Shown here: one piece after another, positions 34,683 through 43,376 of the stretch
Layout: each line of letters opens with the position of its first letter
Position numbering within the stretch: position 1 is the first letter of the stretch
Source of the DNA: Streptomyces camelliae
GTDB taxonomy: Bacteria > Actinomycetota > Actinomycetes > Streptomycetales > Streptomycetaceae
Reading direction: 5' to 3'
NCBI RefSeq assembly: GCF_027625935.1
Contig: NZ_CP115300.1
Location: 620,001 to 684,000 of the forward strand
DNA length: 64,000 nt
Made by a program: the position numbers and the translations under genes
The notes under the pieces: model-generated
What the model saw: the letters and a program-made list of their open reading frames with translations, nothing else
What the model was told of the DNA's origin: nothing
Databases searched by the model: none

Positions 34683-35753
34683 TCACCCCACGACGTCGGC
34701 CACCACGCAGCTGACGTTGTCGGGACCGCCGGACGCATTGGCCAGGGCGATGAGTTCGCGGGCGGCCTGCTCGGGCTCCGGCGTCCCGGCGAGCACCTCG
34801 CGGATCGCCTCGGTCGGTACGACGCCGGTCAGACCGTCGGAGCACAGCAGGTACCGGTCGTTCGGCTGGGCGTCGTGCAGGCGCAGGTCGGGGGTGCCGT
34901 CGGAGCCCAGGCCCAGCGCTCGTGCCAGCATGGCCCGCTGGGGGTGGGAGAGGGCTTCCTCCGGGCTGAGGCGTCCCTCGTCGATCATCGACTGCACCAC
35001 GGTGTGGTCGTGGGTGATCTGGAACAGCCTCCCGTCGCGCAGGAGGTGGGCCCGGCAGTCGCCGATGTGGACGAGGGCCATCTGCGAGCCGGTCCAGAGC
35101 ATCGCGGTGAGAGTCGTACCGGCCCGTTCGGCACAGGTGCCGGTTCCGGCGGCGTCGTACACGGCCTGCCGGGCCCGGTCGACGGCGTCTTCGAGGATGT
35201 TGAGGAGGTTGCCGGCCGGAATGCAGTCGGCCTCCAGGCGTTTGAGGGCTTCGACGGCGGCCGCGCTCGCGGTGGCGCCCGTGCTGCCGCAGCCGTCGGC
35301 GACGGCGAGCAGCGCGGGCCCGGCGTAGGCGGTGTCCTGGTTGCTCTCGCGGACGAGGCCCGCATCGGACAGGGCGGCGTACCGGATCTCCAGGGGCTTG
35401 ACGGTCGGGGCCATGGCAGAGTCCTTCCGGGACAGATGGTCGATGAGGAAGGCGGCCAGGTCCCGCCGTGCGGCGGTATCGGTCTCCACCTGACCCCAGT
35501 AGGCGCGGATCTCCTGGGCCGCCCGGCCCGCCTCCAGCGTGCAGACGTGCTGGATCCGGGCCAGGGGCATCCCGAGACGCCGGAGCCAGGCGACCAGTCG
35601 GGCCTGGTCGAGCTGTTCCGCTGCGTACAGGCGGTAGCCGGTGACCGGGTCGACGCGCGCGGGAGCCAACAGGCCGAGCTCGTCGTAGAGACGCAACGCC
35701 TTCGGCGACAGCCGGGACGCCTTCGCGAACGCCCCGATGGTCAGCAGTCCCAT
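34683..35753 (-). CDS. MerR regulator fused to a PP2C-type serine/threonine phosphatase
   Basis: A 356-residue two-domain protein. Residues 1-75 are a MerR DNA-binding domain (LTIGAFAKASRLSPKALRLY, VDPVTGYRLYAAEQLDQARL) with its dimerisation helix to about 110. Residues 121-355 are a PP2C phosphatase: SDAGLVRESNQD, VADGCGSTGA (metal Asp 153), LVHIGDCRAHLL, YLLCSDGLTG and SGGPDNVSCVV give the complete set of metal-binding Asp residues. So the enzyme looks active. The arrangement suggests a DNA-bound regulator that itself dephosphorylates, or is tuned by, Ser/Thr kinase targets. Start ATG at 35753 follows GGAGG. Confidence 0.88.
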   Translation of the reverse strand: MGLLTIGAFAKASRLSPKALRLYDELGLLAPARVDPVTGYRLYAAEQLDQARLVAWLRRLGMPLARIQHVCTLEAGRAAQEIRAYWGQVETDTAARRDLAAFLIDHLSRKDSAMAPTVKPLEIRYAALSDAGLVRESNQDTAYAGPALLAVADGCGSTGATASAAAVEALKRLEADCIPAGNLLNILEDAVDRARQAVYDAAGTGTCAERAGTTLTAMLWTGSQMALVHIGDCRAHLLRDGRLFQITHDHTVVQSMIDEGRLSPEEALSHPQRAMLARALGLGSDGTPDLRLHDAQPNDRYLLCSDGLTGVVPTEAIREVLAGTPEPEQAARELIALANASGGPDNVSCVVADVVG

Positions 35754-35982
35754 GCCCGCCCCTCCTCATGCCGGGCACATCGCCCGACCCCACCGATGCT
35801 GTGGCCTTCCCCAGGGTGAAGGTCAACGGCGGCACCGTCGCCTTCGGCACGCACGCGCGGTACGCGTCCTTCGCGATCTCATCATGGGCGCCGGACTGGC
35901 AGCACCGGCCTGGGCCGGATGGCGCGCGGTACCTTCGCAAGGGTCTCGATGGCCGGTCCTGACGTCCTGGACGGCCGTGGTG

Positions 35983-36684
35983 TCACTGGGGGCCGGAGTC
36001 CGGCCCGATCCAGCCCGCCACGCCGACACACGCCTCGTTCCCCTCGGGGTCGGCCAGCACCCAGTTCGACGGCGCGTCGGCGTCGTTCACCAGACGTCCG
36101 CCGGCCGCGAGCGCCGCGGCTATCCGCGCCTCGGCCTGGTCGTACGGCACCCAGACATCGACATGAACGCGGTTGCGCTGCGGGCGCGGTGCGTCCATGT
36201 GCTGAAAATAGAAGGGTGCCCCGCGCCGGAGCGGATCGATGAGGTCCTCGCCGCTGCGCGCACGCTCCTCGTAGCCGAGCAGGGCGCGCCAGAAGGGCAC
36301 CACGTCGGCTCCCACGAGGGCGTCGACCGTCACCTGGACGGTCTGTACGGCGGACGGGTCGGCCGGTATCCCCAGTGCGCGCGCGGCGTCGGAGATCTGC
36401 CGGGCCACCTCGGTGTGCCGCTCGGTCAGCCCGTAGTAGTCGTCCGTGACCGTGATCAGCCGCACGCTCACGCCCTGGTGTCTGAGGTCCACGTCCGGCT
36501 GCTCGTCCCCCAGGCCCGGCAACTCACTGATCGCCTGCACAAGCCGTGCACCGGCGGCGAACGACCCGGTTCGGAAGAAGGCGCACGCTCCTTCTCCGAC
36601 GACACGCCAGTCCCCCAGGCCAGGGGTCTCATGGAACTGCTGCGGCCTGATGCGCTCGGTGCTGCCTTCAACAGTGGTGGTCAT
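35983..36684 (-). CDS. pterin-4a-carbinolamine dehydratase-like / VOC fusion protein
   Basis: A 233-residue fusion. Residues about 10-95 resemble 4a-hydroxytetrahydrobiopterin dehydratase (GDWRVVGEGACAFFRTGSFA, GVSVRLITVTDDYYGLTERH), although the catalytic His-His of true dehydratases is not obvious. Residues about 105-233 are a glyoxalase/VOC domain (VQVTVDALVGADVVPFWRAL, NRVHVDVWVPYDQAEARI, NWVLADPEGNEACV). This domain order is known in actinomycetes but has no assigned reaction. The ATG at 36684 has a TACGTT box six bases upstream and no ribosome site, so it is probably leaderless. Confidence 0.8.
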   Translation of the reverse strand: MTTTVEGSTERIRPQQFHETPGLGDWRVVGEGACAFFRTGSFAAGARLVQAISELPGLGDEQPDVDLRHQGVSVRLITVTDDYYGLTERHTEVARQISDAARALGIPADPSAVQTVQVTVDALVGADVVPFWRALLGYEERARSGEDLIDPLRRGAPFYFQHMDAPRPQRNRVHVDVWVPYDQAEARIAAALAAGGRLVNDADAPSNWVLADPEGNEACVGVAGWIGPDSGPQ

Positions 36685-36690
36685 GGGATC

Positions 36691-36696
36691 AACGTA
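36691..36696 (-). promoter_or_regulatory. candidate -10 box of a leaderless promoter
   Basis: On the minus strand TACGTT is six bases before the ATG at 36684. Confidence 0.35.
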
Positions 36697-36719
36697 GCGT
36701 GCGGGTCTGACAATCCCCT

Positions 36720-36979
36720 TCGGCCGATCACCCGAGGCCAATTCCCCCGGGGAGCCGGTGACCCCGGGGACCGTGTCGCGGACCCTCAGCAGGGCGTCGT
36801 CGAGGACACCGCCCGTCACATCCAGCACCGCATCCCGCCCCAGGACGGTGATGGACGACACGAGCACCGCATGCCCCGCACCGGCCGGCCCCGCACGCCT
36901 GCAGCTGCTTCAGCAGAGCGATTCCGAAGTGCCCGGTGGCTCCGGCCACGAGCATCATGAGCGCGGCCATTTTGCTCAC
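36720..36979 (-). pseudogene. NmrA/SDR-type NAD(P)-binding protein remnant
   Basis: The start MAALMMLVAGATGHFGIALL is a perfect nucleotide-binding N-terminus, but after about 40 residues the frame becomes Cys/Arg/Gly-rich noise, and a further protein-like piece (ITVLGRDAVLDVTGGVLDDA) is in another frame. The rest of the gene is missing, cut off by the promoter of the VOC fusion gene. Confidence 0.45.
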
Positions 36980-37057
36980 CCTGACCAGGCTGCGGTCACG
37001 CGGCGACAGCTGCGGCCGCTGGAACCCCCAGGCCTCCCGGACCTCCCCCCCCCGGCG

Positions 37058-37063
37058 TATCGT
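37058..37063 (+). promoter_or_regulatory. candidate -10 box of a leaderless promoter
   Basis: TATCGT lies six bases before the ATG at 37070; no ribosome-binding site is present. Confidence 0.4.
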
Positions 37064-37069
37064 CTCGGC

Positions 37070-38014
37070 ATGCGGCGCACGGACATCACCCGGGACGACG
37101 GCACGTGGACAGGCTTGTCAGTGGAGGTGGAGGCAGGTCGCCGACCAGGCCTGTGCCTGTTCAGCGCCGGGCGGCGGCTGCTGCTCGCCCAGCAGTCGTG
37201 CCCCGTGCTGCTGACTGTCGTGGACGAGGACTTCTGCGGGGTGGAGTTCTGGCGCACCGACGCCTACCGATCGCCCCTGCCGCCGTTGCGTGCCGAGACG
37301 GGACGGACGCTGGCCGGCCGCCCGGATCGCTGGGCGCACCGCTTCGTACAGCACCTGCTCGATGCGCCGGGCAGCCCACTGCACGACGGCCGCTGGCTGC
37401 TTTCGCCGGAGAGTCCGCTCCTGCGCTGGAACCACAGCCGGCGACCGGAGGCCGAGTTCTGGGCGTCGATGCTCATCGAGGGCCATCCGGACGGATACAT
37501 CGACTGGTTCGTCCACAGCGGCTCGTGGGAGATTCTGCCGCTGCGGCCGATGCCGGACGCCGACGACAGCCGGGTCAAGGCCTACCGCAAGCAGGCCCGC
37601 GACGGCACGTTGCCGCCCGTTCTGCTCTGGTGGGTCAGCGGTTTGGACTGCCATCTCCTGCTGGACGGCCACGCACGGCTCGCCGCGGCGATCGCCGAGT
37701 CGGCCGTACCCCCGCTGCTGCATCTGCACCGCACCGCCCCCAGCGACGAGGTGGCCGCGGGCACCGAGCAGGCGGTGCGCCGCTACGAGACCGAGCTGGC
37801 CCGTTTCACCGAACTGCGCGCCGCCCACGGTCACGCTGTCCCGGACGGTGCCGCCATCGCGGGGCCGGACCTGGCCCGTCGCCTCCGGGACCTGCACACC
37901 GCTCAACGGCCCAGCTGGGCCTGGCCTCTTCCCGGTGGGGAGGAGCAGTGGCGGTGCGTGGCACGGGAGGTGACGGCCGGTCGGTGGAGCGGTGGGGGTG
38001 GGACATCGGGGTGA
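37070..38014 (+). CDS. hypothetical protein, 314 aa
   Basis: A soluble 314-residue protein without signal peptide. It contains many Trp (GYIDWFVHSGSWEILPLRPM, PPVLLWWVSGLDCHLLLDGH) and a stretch LDGHARLAAAIAES that recalls the HRxxAA helix of ParB-like proteins, where a Ser/Arg-binding loop precedes it; the resemblance is too short to assign. C-terminal part is helical (TEQAVRRYETELARFTELRA). I do not know its function. Confidence 0.65.
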   Translation: MRRTDITRDDGTWTGLSVEVEAGRRPGLCLFSAGRRLLLAQQSCPVLLTVVDEDFCGVEFWRTDAYRSPLPPLRAETGRTLAGRPDRWAHRFVQHLLDAPGSPLHDGRWLLSPESPLLRWNHSRRPEAEFWASMLIEGHPDGYIDWFVHSGSWEILPLRPMPDADDSRVKAYRKQARDGTLPPVLLWWVSGLDCHLLLDGHARLAAAIAESAVPPLLHLHRTAPSDEVAAGTEQAVRRYETELARFTELRAAHGHAVPDGAAIAGPDLARRLRDLHTAQRPSWAWPLPGGEEQWRCVAREVTAGRWSGGGGTSG

Positions 38015-38114
38015 CCCCCGCGCCTCGGGTGATCAGGCTCCCGGAGAGCGTGAGGGGCACCCGCCGGGCCGCTGAGGACCGGGCGGACGCCCCCATCGGA
38101 TAGGCGTGCGGCCG

Positions 38115-40457
38115 TCACTCCGTGCGCAGGACCCGCGCGATGATCTGCCGTGCCGCCGCCCGCGCCGGAATCACCGCGCCCACCGCGGCGATCGCCACCC
38201 CGGCCAGCACCAGCAGGGTCATCGACCCGGGGTGCCACACGTCCAGCATGCGGCCAGGGAAGGTGAGTTGGGCGGCGTGCTCGGTCATCGGAATCACCAC
38301 ACGGTACGCCACGACTCCGAGCGGCAGCCCCAGGAGCCCGCCGACCAGCCCGAGCCCGGCCATGGACACCACCATCATCACGGTGACCTGCCGTGGCGTC
38401 ATGCCGATCGACTTCAGCATCCCGAGGTCGCGCCGGCGCTCCCGGGCGCTCAGGACGACGGTGTTGAACACGCCCATCGCGGCGACCGTCGTCAGCATCA
38501 GGGTCAGCGCGGACGCGGAGCTGATCACGGTCACGGCCCCGGCGTTCACCGATGTCTTCTCGGTCGGGTGGAGCCCGGGATCGGCGGCCCGCACGGCTTT
38601 CATATAGGCGCCGACATCGGCACCTGGGGTGAGCCGCACCCAGTACTGGTTGGCCTGCGCGTCCGGCGCCAGGGCGGTCATCGTCGCCCAGTCCGCGCGC
38701 ATCCAGTCCGCCGGTCCCGACATGACCTCCCCGACCAGGGTCACCCGCTCCTGCCGGCCGGCCGCGCTCAGTGTGAAGGAGTCACCGAGCCGCAGACCCT
38801 GCTTGGCCAGGAACCTGCCGGAGGCCACGACCTCGCCGGGCCCCCGCATCCAGCGACCCCTGGCCAGGTCGTCCTGGCCGGTCGAGCGCCCGCCGCGCAG
38901 CCCCATGATGGTCACGTCCTCGCTCCGCCCGAGCATCCGCACGGTCGCGAAGCCCACCCCGGCCACGTCTGCCGCGTGCGGCAGGGAGCGCAGCAGCGTC
39001 TGCGCCGCGACGTCACCGTGGTGCGGGACGGTCTCGTCGAACCTGGCCTGCCCCCGCCACACGATGGACTGCACGTTGCCGACGCCCTCGACCGCATCGC
39101 CGTAGGAGACCATGGTGGCCGACAGGCCGGTGGCAAAGGTCACCGTCGCCACGCCGAGCAGGACCGAGGCGACGGTGAGCAGGGCCCGTCCGGGCCGGGC
39201 GAAGGGCATGCCCAGGCCCAGCGTCACCGGGCGCGGCAGCCGCACTCCGGCCAGCCACCGCTGCACCGCAGGCCCTCGTCCGGCACGCGGCGCGCTGCCC
39301 GCGCTGATGGCACGCGCGGCGGAGAGACCGTGTGCGCGCAGCGCCGGGATCAGCGCGGCCAGCACCACCACCACGGGCATGCCGAGCGCCGTGGTGGCGT
39401 ACACCCAGGAGCTGATCGTCGGTACGACGTTCACCGTGCCGAGGTTCGCGCCCTGGAAGACCTGGTGCAGCAGCGGCCGCGCCACCACCCCGCCCAGGGC
39501 GGTGCCGACCGCCGCGCCCACCGTGGCGGGGACGCAGACCATCACCAAGTAGACGGCGACGACCTGGTTGGGGGTGAATCCCAGGGACTTGAGCACCCCG
39601 ATGTGCCGGAAGCCGGAGACGACGGCACCGCTGACCACATTGCCCACGATCAGGACCGCCACCAGCAGGCCGAGGATCCCGAAGGCCATGAGGAACGGCA
39701 CGAAGGCGTTGGGCGCGGCCGCGACCTGGGCCTTCAGCGTCAGGTACGACTGCTGGGCGACCAGCGATCCGGACGGCAGACCGGCGGTCACCGTGTCGGT
39801 GTCCACGCTGATCTGGCGGGCAGTCGCCGCCCGGTCGAACCGGTACAGCATCTGGTACGTCGTGGGGTGCAGGGCCGTGATCTGCTGCGGGGAGACCCAT
39901 GCCTGCGCGGTGCTGCTCACGCTGGATGCGAGCCCCACCACGGTCAGCGGCCGCTGCCCGGGCAGTTGGATCCGCTTGCCGAGCGGCGAGTGCGGCCCGT
40001 TGTGCATCCCGGGCGCGTCCGGCAGCTCCAGCACGAGCTGACCGGGCCCGGTGGCCCAGTGCCCGGCGAACAGGTCCAGCCGGTCGACCGGGCCACCGGG
40101 ATCCGCCCGCCCCACCACCGTCAGGGGGCCGGGCCCCATTCCGGGCATCTCGGATGCCGCGTCCTCAGGCATCTCGACCACGGCTTCCGGGAACGGCCCG
40201 GCCGCGGCCCGTACGCCCGGCTGGTGCGCGGAGCCTGCCACCTCCGCCTCGGAGACCTTCGCCGCGTCGAAGGTGGCGACGACGTGCGCGCCGTGTGCCT
40301 GGCCGAAGAGCCGGTCGAAGGGCTCGGACACGACGTCCAGCAGGCCGAGGGCGACCACGAGAGCCATGCTGGAGGCGAGGACCACCACCCCGATCACAGT
40401 GGTCTGGAGCCGTCGACGGCGCACGGCCGCGCGGGAGGCCCGCCACACCGCGCTCAT
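38115..40457 (-). CDS. ABC transporter permease, FtsX/MacB family
   Basis: A 780-residue permease with two FtsX cores. An N-terminal helix (LQTTVIGVVVLASSMALVVA) precedes a large outer domain (about residues 45-260), three helices (FLMAFGILGLLVAVLIVGNV, VYLVMVCVPATVGAAVG, ALGMPVVVVLAALIPALRA), a second anchor (ALLTVASVLLGVATVTFATG), a second outer domain and three final helices. This is the layout of MacB/LolCDE-like exporters that move lipoproteins or antimicrobial peptides by mechanotransmission. It overlaps the ATPase gene by 4 bp (ATGA). Confidence 0.9.
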   Translation of the reverse strand: MSAVWRASRAAVRRRRLQTTVIGVVVLASSMALVVALGLLDVVSEPFDRLFGQAHGAHVVATFDAAKVSEAEVAGSAHQPGVRAAAGPFPEAVVEMPEDAASEMPGMGPGPLTVVGRADPGGPVDRLDLFAGHWATGPGQLVLELPDAPGMHNGPHSPLGKRIQLPGQRPLTVVGLASSVSSTAQAWVSPQQITALHPTTYQMLYRFDRAATARQISVDTDTVTAGLPSGSLVAQQSYLTLKAQVAAAPNAFVPFLMAFGILGLLVAVLIVGNVVSGAVVSGFRHIGVLKSLGFTPNQVVAVYLVMVCVPATVGAAVGTALGGVVARPLLHQVFQGANLGTVNVVPTISSWVYATTALGMPVVVVLAALIPALRAHGLSAARAISAGSAPRAGRGPAVQRWLAGVRLPRPVTLGLGMPFARPGRALLTVASVLLGVATVTFATGLSATMVSYGDAVEGVGNVQSIVWRGQARFDETVPHHGDVAAQTLLRSLPHAADVAGVGFATVRMLGRSEDVTIMGLRGGRSTGQDDLARGRWMRGPGEVVASGRFLAKQGLRLGDSFTLSAAGRQERVTLVGEVMSGPADWMRADWATMTALAPDAQANQYWVRLTPGADVGAYMKAVRAADPGLHPTEKTSVNAGAVTVISSASALTLMLTTVAAMGVFNTVVLSARERRRDLGMLKSIGMTPRQVTVMMVVSMAGLGLVGGLLGLPLGVVAYRVVIPMTEHAAQLTFPGRMLDVWHPGSMTLLVLAGVAIAAVGAVIPARAAARQIIARVLRTE

Positions 40458-41179
40458 GCCGTCCGCTCCAGGGTCCGCTCGCCGGTGATCCGGCCGTCCC
40501 CCATCGTCACCAGCCGGCTGGCGCACCTCGTGGCCAGCCGCTGATCGTGGGTCACCAGCAGCAGGGTCTGCCCCAGTTCGTTGAGATCGATGAGCAGGTC
40601 CATCACCTGTTCGCCGGCCTGGCTGTCCAGAGCGCCGGTCGGCTCGTCCGCGAGCAGCAGCGCGGGCCGGTTCATCAACGCGCGGGCCACGGCCACCCGC
40701 TGGCGCTCGCCGCCGCTCAGTGCGGCGGGGTAGACGTTCCCGCGGTCGGCGATGCCGAGTTCGTCCAGCAGCTCCAGCGCCCGGCGCCGGGCCTGACGGG
40801 CGGGTGTCCCGGTGAGCTGGGCGGCCAGGGCGACGTTGTCGAGCGCGGGCAGGTCGTCGATGAGGTTGAAGAACTGGAAGATCATGCCGATCCGGCGGCG
40901 CCGGAACAGCGCCAGCCCGGTCTCGTTGATCCGCCCCAGATCTTCGCCGTGTACGTGCACGGAGCCGCCGCTCGGCCGGTCCAGCCCGGCGATCATGTTG
41001 AGCAGGGTGGACTTGCCGCAGCCGGACGGCCCCATCACCGCCACCGCCTCCCCGGCGCCGATCTCCAGCGACACCCCGTTCAGGGCGACGGTGTCGCCGT
41101 ACTCCTTGCACAGGCCGCGCACCCGGACGACTGCCTGCTCACGCCCGGCGTCCGCGCCGCTGATCTCCTCGGTGGTCAT
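40454..41179 (-). CDS. ABC transporter ATP-binding protein, MacB/LolD type
   Basis: A 241-residue ATPase. Walker A GPSGCGKST at 50-58, Q-loop FQFFNL, signature LSGGERQ at 154-160, Walker B LLLADEP at 174-180 and the H-loop LLVTHDQ are all present. It partners the FtsX-type permease that starts inside its stop codon. ATG at 41179; the stretch upstream (41180-41344) carries no gene and should hold the operon promoter. Confidence 0.94.
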   Translation of the reverse strand: MTTEEISGADAGREQAVVRVRGLCKEYGDTVALNGVSLEIGAGEAVAVMGPSGCGKSTLLNMIAGLDRPSGGSVHVHGEDLGRINETGLALFRRRRIGMIFQFFNLIDDLPALDNVALAAQLTGTPARQARRRALELLDELGIADRGNVYPAALSGGERQRVAVARALMNRPALLLADEPTGALDSQAGEQVMDLLIDLNELGQTLLLVTHDQRLATRCASRLVTMGDGRITGERTLERTA

Positions 41180-41344
41180 GACAGGGACGGTAGGCGGCGA
41201 CGAACCGTCCCTTCATCACCCCCCGGAGGTAACCCACGGCGAGGATCATCCTGGCGATGTACGAGAGTGGCCCCGTGGACGGAGCCCCGCTCGGCGCGAA
41301 GGACGCGGCGCGGCGGGTGTGGGCGCCGCGCGTTGTCACAGCGC

Positions 41345-41761
41345 CTAGGCCTCGGGCAGGGGTTGCACCGTCAGGTGGTAGTCCTCCAGGATCCGTCCGT
41401 CGTCGTCCAGGACGAGAAAGACCCGCGCCGCCCAGGCCACGTCACCTGCCTGCTCGCCGCAGGCGTGCGCCAACTGGATCGTGAGGACGACGACATGGTC
41501 ATGGACGGCGACGTGTCCCTCGTGCGTCACCTCGTACTGGCCGGTGGCCACGAAGAGCGTGTGCGCCTGCGTCACCCGGTCCACGAGCGCCTCGCGGCCC
41601 CGGAACTGAGCGCCCTCGACGAACTCGACCCCCTGAGCGGGCCACAACTCGGCCACCGCGTGGGCTCGTGCCGCGGCGTCCGCCTCGTTCCAGACGGCGA
41701 CGTAGCGCTCCACGATCAGATCCACGTCCAGGGCGGCGGTGGCGGTGGCGGTCTGCGACAT
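41345..41761 (-). CDS. SnoaL-like / NTF2-fold protein
   Basis: A 138-residue single-domain protein with the NTF2 pattern: a first helix (LIVERYVAVWNEADAAARAH), ELWPAQGVEFVEGAQFRG, and strands HVVVLTIQLAHAC and VFLVLDDDGRILEDYHLTVQ. Family members are polyketide cyclases, isomerases or binding proteins; the function here is not known. It diverges from the MerR regulator at 41902 (140 bp apart), whose operator lies between them. Confidence 0.82.
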   Translation of the reverse strand: MSQTATATAALDVDLIVERYVAVWNEADAAARAHAVAELWPAQGVEFVEGAQFRGREALVDRVTQAHTLFVATGQYEVTHEGHVAVHDHVVVLTIQLAHACGEQAGDVAWAARVFLVLDDDGRILEDYHLTVQPLPEA

Positions 41762-41863
41762 CGTGTATCAACTCCCGTGTTGCGTCGGCTTGCGGCCGCG
41801 TTCCGGCCGTGGGCATCACCTTTCGGGAATCCGTGGCAGGAGGGTCAAGGGAGGTCGCCCCGC

Positions 41864-41894
41864 CGGACTCTCCCCCTACGGGAGGGCGCACAAT
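41864..41894 (+). promoter_or_regulatory. MerR-type promoter with inverted repeat in a 19-bp spacer
   Basis: An inverted repeat CTCCC-CCTAC-GGGAG (41870-41884) fills the space between a -35-like CGGACT (41864-41869) and a -10-like CACAAT (41889-41894), a 19-bp spacer as used by MerR-family activators. The -10 ends seven bases before the merR GTG at 41902, so the transcript is probably leaderless and the gene autoregulated. Confidence 0.6.
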
Positions 41895-41901
41895 CGGGTT
41901 C

Positions 41902-42750
41902 GTGTCGAGTTACCTGTCCATCGGCGACTTCTCGCGCGCCACCCATATGACCGTCAAGACGCTGCGCCATTACCACGAGATCGGACTGCTGGAACCGGCT
42001 GACGTCGATCCGCAGACCGGGTACCGGCGGTACGCGGCCGACCAGATCCCGACGGCACAGGTGGTGCGCCGCTTCCGCGACCTCGGGATGCCGCTCGACG
42101 ACATCAGGGCCGTGCTGACCGCGCCCGACGTGGAGTCCCGCAACCGGCAGATCACCGCGCACCTGAGCCGCCTGGAGGAGCAACTCGGCCGCACCCGGCG
42201 TGCCGTCACCGCACTGCGCGACCTGCTGGCGCCGCCACCGGGCGCCGCGGCCGCCGCGATCGGGCTGCGCAGCGTCCCGGCCGTGCAGGCCGCCGGCGTG
42301 ACCGAAACCGTCGACGCCGGGGACTGCGCGGCCTGGTGCCAGGGTGCGCTGGGCGAGCTGTGCGCGACGGTGGCCGGGCAGGGGCTTCGGGAGACCGGCC
42401 ACCCCGGTGGCGTGTTCGCGGACGAGTTGTTCACCAGCCATCGCGGGCAGGCGACCGTCTTCGTACCCTGCGCCGGCCCGGTCCGACCCGTCGGCCGGGT
42501 CAGGCCACTGGTGGTCCCGGCCATGGAACTCGCCGTGATCGAGCACTGCGGCCCGCCGTCCGAGGTCGACCGCGCATACGGCACGCTGGCCGCCTACGTG
42601 GCGCGCCACGCGCTGGCCGTCAGCGGGCCGATCCGCGAGTACTACCTCGTCGGCCACCGCGAGACCGCGGACAGCGGGCGGTGGCGGACCGAGGTCTGCT
42701 GGCCGGTGTTCCGAACCGGTACGACGCCGTCCGCCACCCCGGCCGGCTAG
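41902..42750 (+). CDS. MerR family regulator with GyrI-like effector domain
   Basis: A 282-residue regulator. Residues 1-70 are the MerR domain (YLSIGDFSRATHMTVKTLRHYHEIG in two parts, GYRRYAADQIPTAQVVRRF), residues about 75-115 the coiled-coil dimerisation helix, and residues 125-280 a GyrI-like ligand domain (ELAVIEHCGPPSEVDRAYGT, REYYLVGHRETADSGRWRTE). BmrR-type proteins of this architecture bind lipophilic drugs. The divergent SnoaL gene or the following PPOX gene may be controlled with it. Confidence 0.9.
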   Translation: MSSYLSIGDFSRATHMTVKTLRHYHEIGLLEPADVDPQTGYRRYAADQIPTAQVVRRFRDLGMPLDDIRAVLTAPDVESRNRQITAHLSRLEEQLGRTRRAVTALRDLLAPPPGAAAAAIGLRSVPAVQAAGVTETVDAGDCAAWCQGALGELCATVAGQGLRETGHPGGVFADELFTSHRGQATVFVPCAGPVRPVGRVRPLVVPAMELAVIEHCGPPSEVDRAYGTLAAYVARHALAVSGPIREYYLVGHRETADSGRWRTEVCWPVFRTGTTPSATPAG

Positions 42751-42845
42751 CACCGCGCCTCGCCCGCGTGCTCCGCCTCCGTGGAAGGCCGTCATACCGT
42801 CGGTGTCCGGGAATCACCGGACCGGGCACGGACGTTGATCAAGCC

Positions 42846-43304
42846 ATGCCCCAAGACCCAGCGCCCCGCGCACTGTCCGACGCAGCCCTCTCCGACCTGC
42901 TCGGCAAGCAGCAGTTCGGCACGCTCGCCAGCATCAAGCGCAGCGGGCACCCCCATCTGACCACCATGCTGTACCACTGGGACCCCGACGCCCGCATCGT
43001 CCGGTTCTCCACGACGGCCGACCGCGTCAAGGTCAAGCACCTGCGGCACAACCCGCGGGCCGCGCTGCATGTGCAGGGTGGCGACGTGTGGTCCTTCGCC
43101 GTCGCCGAGGGCGAGACCGAGATCTCCGGGATCACGACGGTGCCCGGCGACGCGGTCGGGCGTGAACTGCTCGACATGATCCCGGAGGCGGCGAAGCCGG
43201 AGGACGAGGACGCGTTCCTGGAGCAGCTGGTGGCCGAACGGCGGGTGGTCATCCGGTTGAAGGTGGACCGGCTGTACGGCACGGCACTCGACATCGACGG
43301 CTGA
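42846..43304 (+). CDS. PPOX class F420-dependent oxidoreductase
   Basis: A 152-residue split-barrel protein. LLGKQQFGTLASIKRSGHPH and LTTMLYHWDPDARIVRFSTT, then RVKVKHLRHNPRAALHVQGG, match the F420/FMN-binding PPOX group. The C-terminal RVVIRLKVDRLYGTALDIDG ends the barrel. It follows the MerR gene in the same direction after 95 bp. The ATG at 42846 has no strong ribosome site. Confidence 0.87.
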   Translation: MPQDPAPRALSDAALSDLLGKQQFGTLASIKRSGHPHLTTMLYHWDPDARIVRFSTTADRVKVKHLRHNPRAALHVQGGDVWSFAVAEGETEISGITTVPGDAVGRELLDMIPEAAKPEDEDAFLEQLVAERRVVIRLKVDRLYGTALDIDG

Positions 43305-43376
43305 GAAAGGGGTTGTGCCGGCTCCTGAAAGGCAACGACCCGTGCACTCCGCGCGGTTCACACCTCGCCGGCTCGG

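Noticed and set aside
37040..37054. Run of C residues upstream of the gene at 37070 as a phase-variable switch
   Set aside because: The tract lies upstream of a good leaderless-type promoter and outside any reading frame, so it offers no clear mechanism.
38106..40544. 812-codon plus-strand open frame
   Set aside because: Antisense to the FtsX-type permease, composed of His/Gly/Arg/Gln runs; the minus-strand gene has clear helices and family structure.
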